Shown one piece after another: positions 59,834-64,000 of a stretch of DNA of 64,000 bases (its first letter is position 1; every line of letters starts with the position of its first letter). The position numbers and the translations under genes are program-made. The stretch comes from Pseudomonadota bacterium (GTDB taxonomy: Bacteria > Desulfobacterota > Desulfobulbia > Desulfobulbales > JAGXFP01): assembly GCA_018814305.1 (NCBI GenBank), contig JAHJAA010000006.1:1-64000 (forward strand), written 5' to 3'. The notes beneath the pieces were generated by a model. It saw only the letters and a program-made list of their open reading frames with translations. It did no database searches and was not told the origin of the DNA.

Positions 59834-61057
59834 GAATCGGAAATGAGAAAAATGAGAAATGGGTTAAAAATAGTGATCGCGCTGTTTGTCGGATTGGCTT
59901 TCCTGGGATTGGCTTTACCCGGCGGCGCTGAAGCAGATTTTAATAAAACCAAGATTGCGGTCCTCGACTTCAGCCAACAGGGTGAGGGATTCGAGACCGA
60001 AGATATGGGCCAGATCGTTGCTGAGTGGTTTATTACCGCCCTGGTCAAGGAGGGTCGTTTTGATGTGGTGGAGCGGGCCATGCTTCAGAAGATCCTCAAT
60101 GAACAGCAGATGAGTCTCATTGGAATCCTTGATGAGAACAGCGCTACCCAGTTGGGTAAGATTCTGGGGGTCAAGGTGATCATCTCTGGCTCGGTGATGA
60201 AGCTGCAGGGGGTCCTGGAGGTGAACGCAAGGATTATTGACGTGGAAACCGCCTCGATCATTGCGGCGGAGAATGTCCGGAGCACTGACTCTACCGATCT
60301 CCAGAGTATGATTGTTCAGATGTCGGAAAAAATCATCAAAAATTTTCCCCTAGAAGGATATGTCGTGTCCCATGATGATAATACCGTCTCCATCGATCTA
60401 GGCCAGCGGGCCGGGGTCCGAACCGGTATGGAATTCATGGTCTTTCGGGAAGGGATGGTGATCAAACATCCCAAGACCGGGGAAGTGCTCGATGTGGAAA
60501 AAATAGAGACCGGCAAGCTCAGAATATCTTCGGTGAATAATAAAATTGCCAAGGCGGAGATTGTCTTTGAGAACGAACCTGGGGCAATTGTGGTGGGCAA
60601 TCTGGTCAAAAGCATCTCCGGGCCATTGACCCCGGAGGAGGTTCCCTTCGGTGGTGGTGAAGCAGGTTCAGACCGGAATCGTGAGGCAAGTGATGGGACG
60701 TCGTCACCACCCCCACGTGGTATAGGGCAATTGGCTGGAAGCTCCGGGGAGCGCGGCAACGCCCTCATCGCCAAGATTAAGTCGAAAAATTATCGAGATA
60801 AGACTTATGCCGCCAAAAGGATTATCAAGGAAAAAATTGTTGATCCGGCGGTCCTGGATGTGGTGGAGGAGGAATTACTCGCCAATTATACTACGAAAAT
60901 CAGGGATCGGCATCTTATTGACGCCATGTCTTGGCTGGTCAAGGCCTTGGGTGCCCCAAAATTGCCGAAATATAAACCGACCATTGAACTGGTGGCCAAG
61001 TCGGCCTATGATCGGAAACTCAAAGGATATGCCCAAAAGGCCCTGGTTGCTTACTGA
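59834..61057 (+). CDS. CsgG/FlgO-like periplasmic or outer-membrane protein
   Basis: TKIAVLDFSQQGEGFETEDMGQIVAEWFITALVKEGRFDVVERAMLQKILNEQQMSLIGILDENSATQLGKILGVKVIISGSV. Confidence 0.7.
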   Translation, partial: ESEMRKMRNGLKIVIALFVGLAFLGLALPGGAEADFNKTKIAVLDFSQQGEGFETEDMGQIVAEWFITALVKEGRFDVVERAMLQKILNEQQMSLIGILDENSATQLGKILGVKVIISGSVMKLQGVLEVNARIIDVETASIIAAENVRSTDSTDLQSMIVQMSEKIIKNFPLEGYVVSHDDNTVSIDLGQRAGVRTGMEFMVFREGMVIKHPKTGEVLDVEKIETGKLRISSVNNKIAKAEIVFENEPGAIVVGNLVKSISGPLTPEEVPFGGGEAGSDRNREASDGTSSPPPRGIGQLAGSSGERGNALIAKIKSKNYRDKTYAAKRIIKEKIVDPAVLDVVEEELLANYTTKIRDRHLIDAMSWLVKALGAPKLPKYKPTIELVAKSAYDRKLKGYAQKALVAY

Positions 61058-61063
61058 GGTGAA

Positions 61064-61801
61064 TTGGTGAAAGAAAATGAAGTAAAAACCGTGCTGGTGA
61101 CCGGTGCCAGCAAGGGGATCGGTGCTGCCATTGCACTTCAGTTGGCCCGGAGCGGCTATGATATCTGGTTGAATTATCGCTCCGACAATGAGGCTGCAGA
61201 GCAGATTCGGAGCGGGATCGTCGCCATGGGGCGACGCTGTCTTCTGCTCCCCTTTGATGTCTCAGACGAGACGGCACTCACCGAAACCCTTTCGCCGCTT
61301 CTGGAAAACGAGACGCCGTGGGGGCTTGTTCACAATGCTGGTTTGACCCGTGACGGCTTGGTGGCCATGATGCCACGGGAGCATTGGGACCGGGTGATCG
61401 ACGTCCATCTGACCGGATTCTTTCTCCTGACCCGACTCTTGACCAAGATGATGCTTTCGGCCAGGCGGGGGCGGATTGTGGCTATTGCCTCGACCTCCGG
61501 TGAAACCGGGCAGGCCGGGCAGTTCAATTATTCGGCCGCCAAGGCTGGGATGATTGGAGCAGCCAAGGCCTTGGCCCGCGAAGTGGCCAAACGCAATATT
61601 CTGGTTAACGTGGTTTCGCCGGGCCTTATTGATACGGAGATGATCAAAGGGCTTCCCTTGGCCAAAATGCTCGAGGCGGTCCCCCTTGGCAGGGTGGGCG
61701 TGCCTGACGAGGTGGCTGCTGTGGTTGATTTTCTTATGGGTCCTGGCGCCGGTTATATTACGGGGCAGGTGATTGGGGTTAATGGCGGGTTGTACATCTG
61801 A
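61064..61801 (+). CDS. fabG: 3-oxoacyl-ACP reductase (SDR, FabG-like)
   Basis: VLVTGASKGIGAAIALQLARSGYDIWLNYRS; NAGLTRDGLVAMM; YSAAKAGMIGAAKALAREVAKRNILVNVVSPGLIDTEM. Confidence 0.93.
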   Translation: MVKENEVKTVLVTGASKGIGAAIALQLARSGYDIWLNYRSDNEAAEQIRSGIVAMGRRCLLLPFDVSDETALTETLSPLLENETPWGLVHNAGLTRDGLVAMMPREHWDRVIDVHLTGFFLLTRLLTKMMLSARRGRIVAIASTSGETGQAGQFNYSAAKAGMIGAAKALAREVAKRNILVNVVSPGLIDTEMIKGLPLAKMLEAVPLGRVGVPDEVAAVVDFLMGPGAGYITGQVIGVNGGLYI

Positions 61802-61817
61802 AAGGGTAGGGTCTTGA

Positions 61818-62270
61818 GTGATGATTGATATGGTCTTTCCCGAATTGCCTCTCCCGGCTGAGCAACTGGTTCCCCAACGTCCGCCCATGCTTCTGGTGGG
61901 TCAACTGCTCAGACGGGCGCGGGAACCTGATGAAGCCCTGGCCGAGGCGGATGTTCCCCTTGACGGAATCTTTATCGATCCGAATGGGCAGGTTTTGCCC
62001 GAGTACTTTGTCGAATTAGTTGCCCAGGCTATGGCCGCAGTGAACGGATATGACTCGCTGGTTGAAGGTGCTTCCGGCGGCAAGGGTTTCCTGGTTGGTA
62101 TTGATGGGTTTACCTGGCCAGGAACCGCCAGTCCTGGTGATCATCTTCGGGTTGAGATTACTAAAGTTTACGAATTCGGGCCGGTATCAGTGATGCATGG
62201 AATTGTCTTGAATGATCAAGGGTTTGTCCTGGCTTCCGGTGATATTAAGGCCTGGGAGGAGCCATCATGA
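61818..62270 (+). CDS. 3-hydroxyacyl-ACP dehydratase-like (hotdog fold, ApeI/ApeP/FabZ-type)
   Basis: VPQRPPMLLVGQLLRR...VLPEYFVELVAQAMAAVNGYDS...GFLVGIDGFTWPGTASPGDHLRVEITKVYEFGPVSVMHGIVLNDQGFVLASGDIKAW. Confidence 0.8.
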   Translation: MMIDMVFPELPLPAEQLVPQRPPMLLVGQLLRRAREPDEALAEADVPLDGIFIDPNGQVLPEYFVELVAQAMAAVNGYDSLVEGASGGKGFLVGIDGFTWPGTASPGDHLRVEITKVYEFGPVSVMHGIVLNDQGFVLASGDIKAWEEPS

Positions 62271-62914
62271 GGTGGGTATTTCTGAGGTGCCTGCCGCTTA
62301 TTGGCTTGATCTGGGGGGTTATTGGACCGGTTCACACCCAAGGAGCTGATTTTTCTTCGGTGGAGCAGTTGCTCGATGCCGTCCAGGAGAGGTCAGCAGG
62401 GATCTCCTCATTTTCCTCCCGTTTTGTGCAGACCCGGTATCTGTCAATTTTTCCCCAACCGGTCAAGTTCAGCGGGCAACTGACCATGGCTCGGCCTGAT
62501 CGGTTGCGCTGGGAATTCCTGGAGCCTGTGCCGTCGGTACTGTTGCTGGATGGCAGGCAGGGCATGAAGTGTGATGGTGATGCGCCTCCCAGGGTGTTTA
62601 ATCTTGACGCAGATCCGGTTATGCGGATGGTTGCTCGACAACTTCTAGCCTGGACCAGCGGGACCTATCGAGACGTTCGGGAGAACTTTGATTTTGACTT
62701 GATCCCCGGTCCCGGGCTGGGTTTTACCCCCAAGGCTGGTGGGGCGGAAAATGTGATCAGTCGGATCGAAGTTATCTTTGAACCGGAAACCTTGCAACCG
62801 TTATCGGTGTCCATCAATGAACCTGGTGGAGATCATACCCTGATCGTTTTTGCCGAATACCGGGAAATCACCCCTTCCGCTACACTTTTCAATACGTGCT
62901 CAACCGGTCCTTGA
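62267..62914 (+). CDS. LolA-like outer-membrane lipoprotein carrier
   Basis: SSFSSRFVQTRYLSIFPQPVKFSGQLTMARPDRLRWEFLEPVPSVLLLDGRQGMKCDG; overlaps the dehydratase by 4 nt. Confidence 0.85.
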   Translation: MRWVFLRCLPLIGLIWGVIGPVHTQGADFSSVEQLLDAVQERSAGISSFSSRFVQTRYLSIFPQPVKFSGQLTMARPDRLRWEFLEPVPSVLLLDGRQGMKCDGDAPPRVFNLDADPVMRMVARQLLAWTSGTYRDVRENFDFDLIPGPGLGFTPKAGGAENVISRIEVIFEPETLQPLSVSINEPGGDHTLIVFAEYREITPSATLFNTCSTGP

Positions 62915-64000
62915 TTGTGAAGCTGTCAAGTGAACAAGGTAAGGATTTCGGCCTGTCCGGATGGCGGCTCTTCATCATCCTTGGAGTAACGTTGCTGGGA
63001 GTGTACTCTGCTCTGTCGGTCAAGCTCGATGAAGATGCCCTTGATCTGTTGCCCGGTCCGGAAGTTCGTCGGCAGTTGGTGGATCTCTCTCGATTGGGCA
63101 TGGTCAACCGGATTTTTCTTTCGTTTGACTTCACCGGCCCGAACCAAGAGGTCACTGCTGATCCCAACCAATTGGTTGCGGAAATCGCCAGGGTCGGTTC
63201 GATCCTCAGCGCCGATCCCCTGTTTCGGGAAGTTTTTTATCGTTTGCCCGAAGGGTACGAGTTTAGACTGGCCGGAACCTTCCATGAGTATTTACCTGTT
63301 CTAGTTGATGGTAAAGATCGTGAGGCCATCCGGGAACGGTTGGCACCGGAACGGCTCCGGGAATTTCTTGTTGACGATTTTCTTAAACTTAACTCCGTTG
63401 CCGGTCTTCCTTTGATCGGGATGATTCGCCGGGATCCCTTGGATTTTACCTCTATCGTCCTCGAAAAAATGAAGGGGCTCCGTGGCGGGATGCAGATCTC
63501 CCTGTGGAATGGATTCTTTTTGAGCAAGGATCTGAAACATGGTCTGCTCTGGCTTGAAGGTCTGGAAACTATGACCGACACTGTCAACGCAGTTAAGGTC
63601 AAGCAGAGTATTGATCGTGCGGTTGCCGGGGCTCCTACAGGCATCCGGATTCGGGTTGTGGGTCCTTTTGCCCATACCATTGCCAATGCCGAGGCCATCC
63701 GCCACGATCTGGCGAAATTGCTTCCCATTGCCATGGGGATACTGGCCGTCTTTCTCTTGGCGGTTTTTCGGAGTTGGCGGGCCCTGGTGGTTGTTGCGGT
63801 GCCTTTTCTGGCCATTCCGCCAGCTATTGCTTTAGTCGGACTTTTTTCCCCCTCCATCAGTGCTATGGCCCTTGGTTTTGGTATTGTTCTTCTTGGGATT
63901 GCGGTTGATTTTGCCGTGCATATCTATTACGGATTCCACCGGGGGCAGGGGTTCGGTCCATCGCTTAAAACGTCGGTACTCATGGCGGCGGGCACAACCA
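62896..64000 (+). CDS. MMPL/RND-family exporter (5' part, runs off the window)
   Basis: GTG start at 62896 or 62917; VKLSSEQGKDFGLSGWRLFIILGVTLLGVYSALSVKLDEDALDLLPGPEVRRQL...LLPIAMGILAVFLLAVFRSWRALVVVAVPFLAIPPAIALVGLFSPSISAMALGFGIVLLGIAVDFAVHIYYGF. Confidence 0.88.
   Translation, partial: MLNRSLIVKLSSEQGKDFGLSGWRLFIILGVTLLGVYSALSVKLDEDALDLLPGPEVRRQLVDLSRLGMVNRIFLSFDFTGPNQEVTADPNQLVAEIARVGSILSADPLFREVFYRLPEGYEFRLAGTFHEYLPVLVDGKDREAIRERLAPERLREFLVDDFLKLNSVAGLPLIGMIRRDPLDFTSIVLEKMKGLRGGMQISLWNGFFLSKDLKHGLLWLEGLETMTDTVNAVKVKQSIDRAVAGAPTGIRIRVVGPFAHTIANAEAIRHDLAKLLPIAMGILAVFLLAVFRSWRALVVVAVPFLAIPPAIALVGLFSPSISAMALGFGIVLLGIAVDFAVHIYYGFHRGQGFGPSLKTSVLMAAGTT

Noticed and set aside
62830-62920. Frameshift between the LolA-like and MMPL genes
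   Set aside because: The overlap region reads plausibly in two frames, but a GTG start at 62896 or 62917 gives an ordinary overlapping gene arrangement; no need for programmed frameshift.

Overview
The window is a dense bacterial chromosome segment. Gene content (multiheme cytochromes, many two-component systems, CmoA/CmoB, MetW/X/Y, B12-radical SAM proteins) suggests Desulfobacterota (Desulfobulbales-like), but this is inference. I saw no rRNA, CRISPR array or transposase; there is one tRNA-Cys. Main blocks: (1) signalling genes at 0.9-4.7 kb. (2) An orphan octaheme HAO-like cytochrome divergent from a heme-binding (DUF3365/Tll0287-like) sensor kinase and an NtrC-type regulator; the intergenic region holds a strong sigma54 -24/-12 site facing the cytochrome, a weaker one facing the kinase, and repeated GTTAC boxes between them. 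(3) A GTPase-less standalone IF-2 C-terminal paralogue at 10.0-10.8 kb. (4) A sulfur amino-acid block (cysK, cysE, metW, metX, metY). (5) clpB with an unusual structured leader and an overlapping reading frame lacking a standard start. (6) Housekeeping genes (asnS, rnc, cmoA, cmoB, pepN, mltD-like). (7) An HD-GYP regulator, a 1998-aa hybrid kinase and another kinase/receiver protein. (8) From about 48.7 kb to the window end, a large lipid/polyene-type biosynthetic locus: two LpxL-like acyltransferases, two tandem B12-binding radical SAM enzymes, GT2-DUF2062, ACP, a catalytic KS, two KS-like proteins lacking the active-site Cys, FabG, dehydratase, LolA-like and MMPL exporter. It resembles aryl-polyene or ladderane-type clusters. 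Several families of intergenic inverted/direct repeats are also present, including a direct repeat flanking pepN. Product names come from reading the translations by eye; no database search was run.
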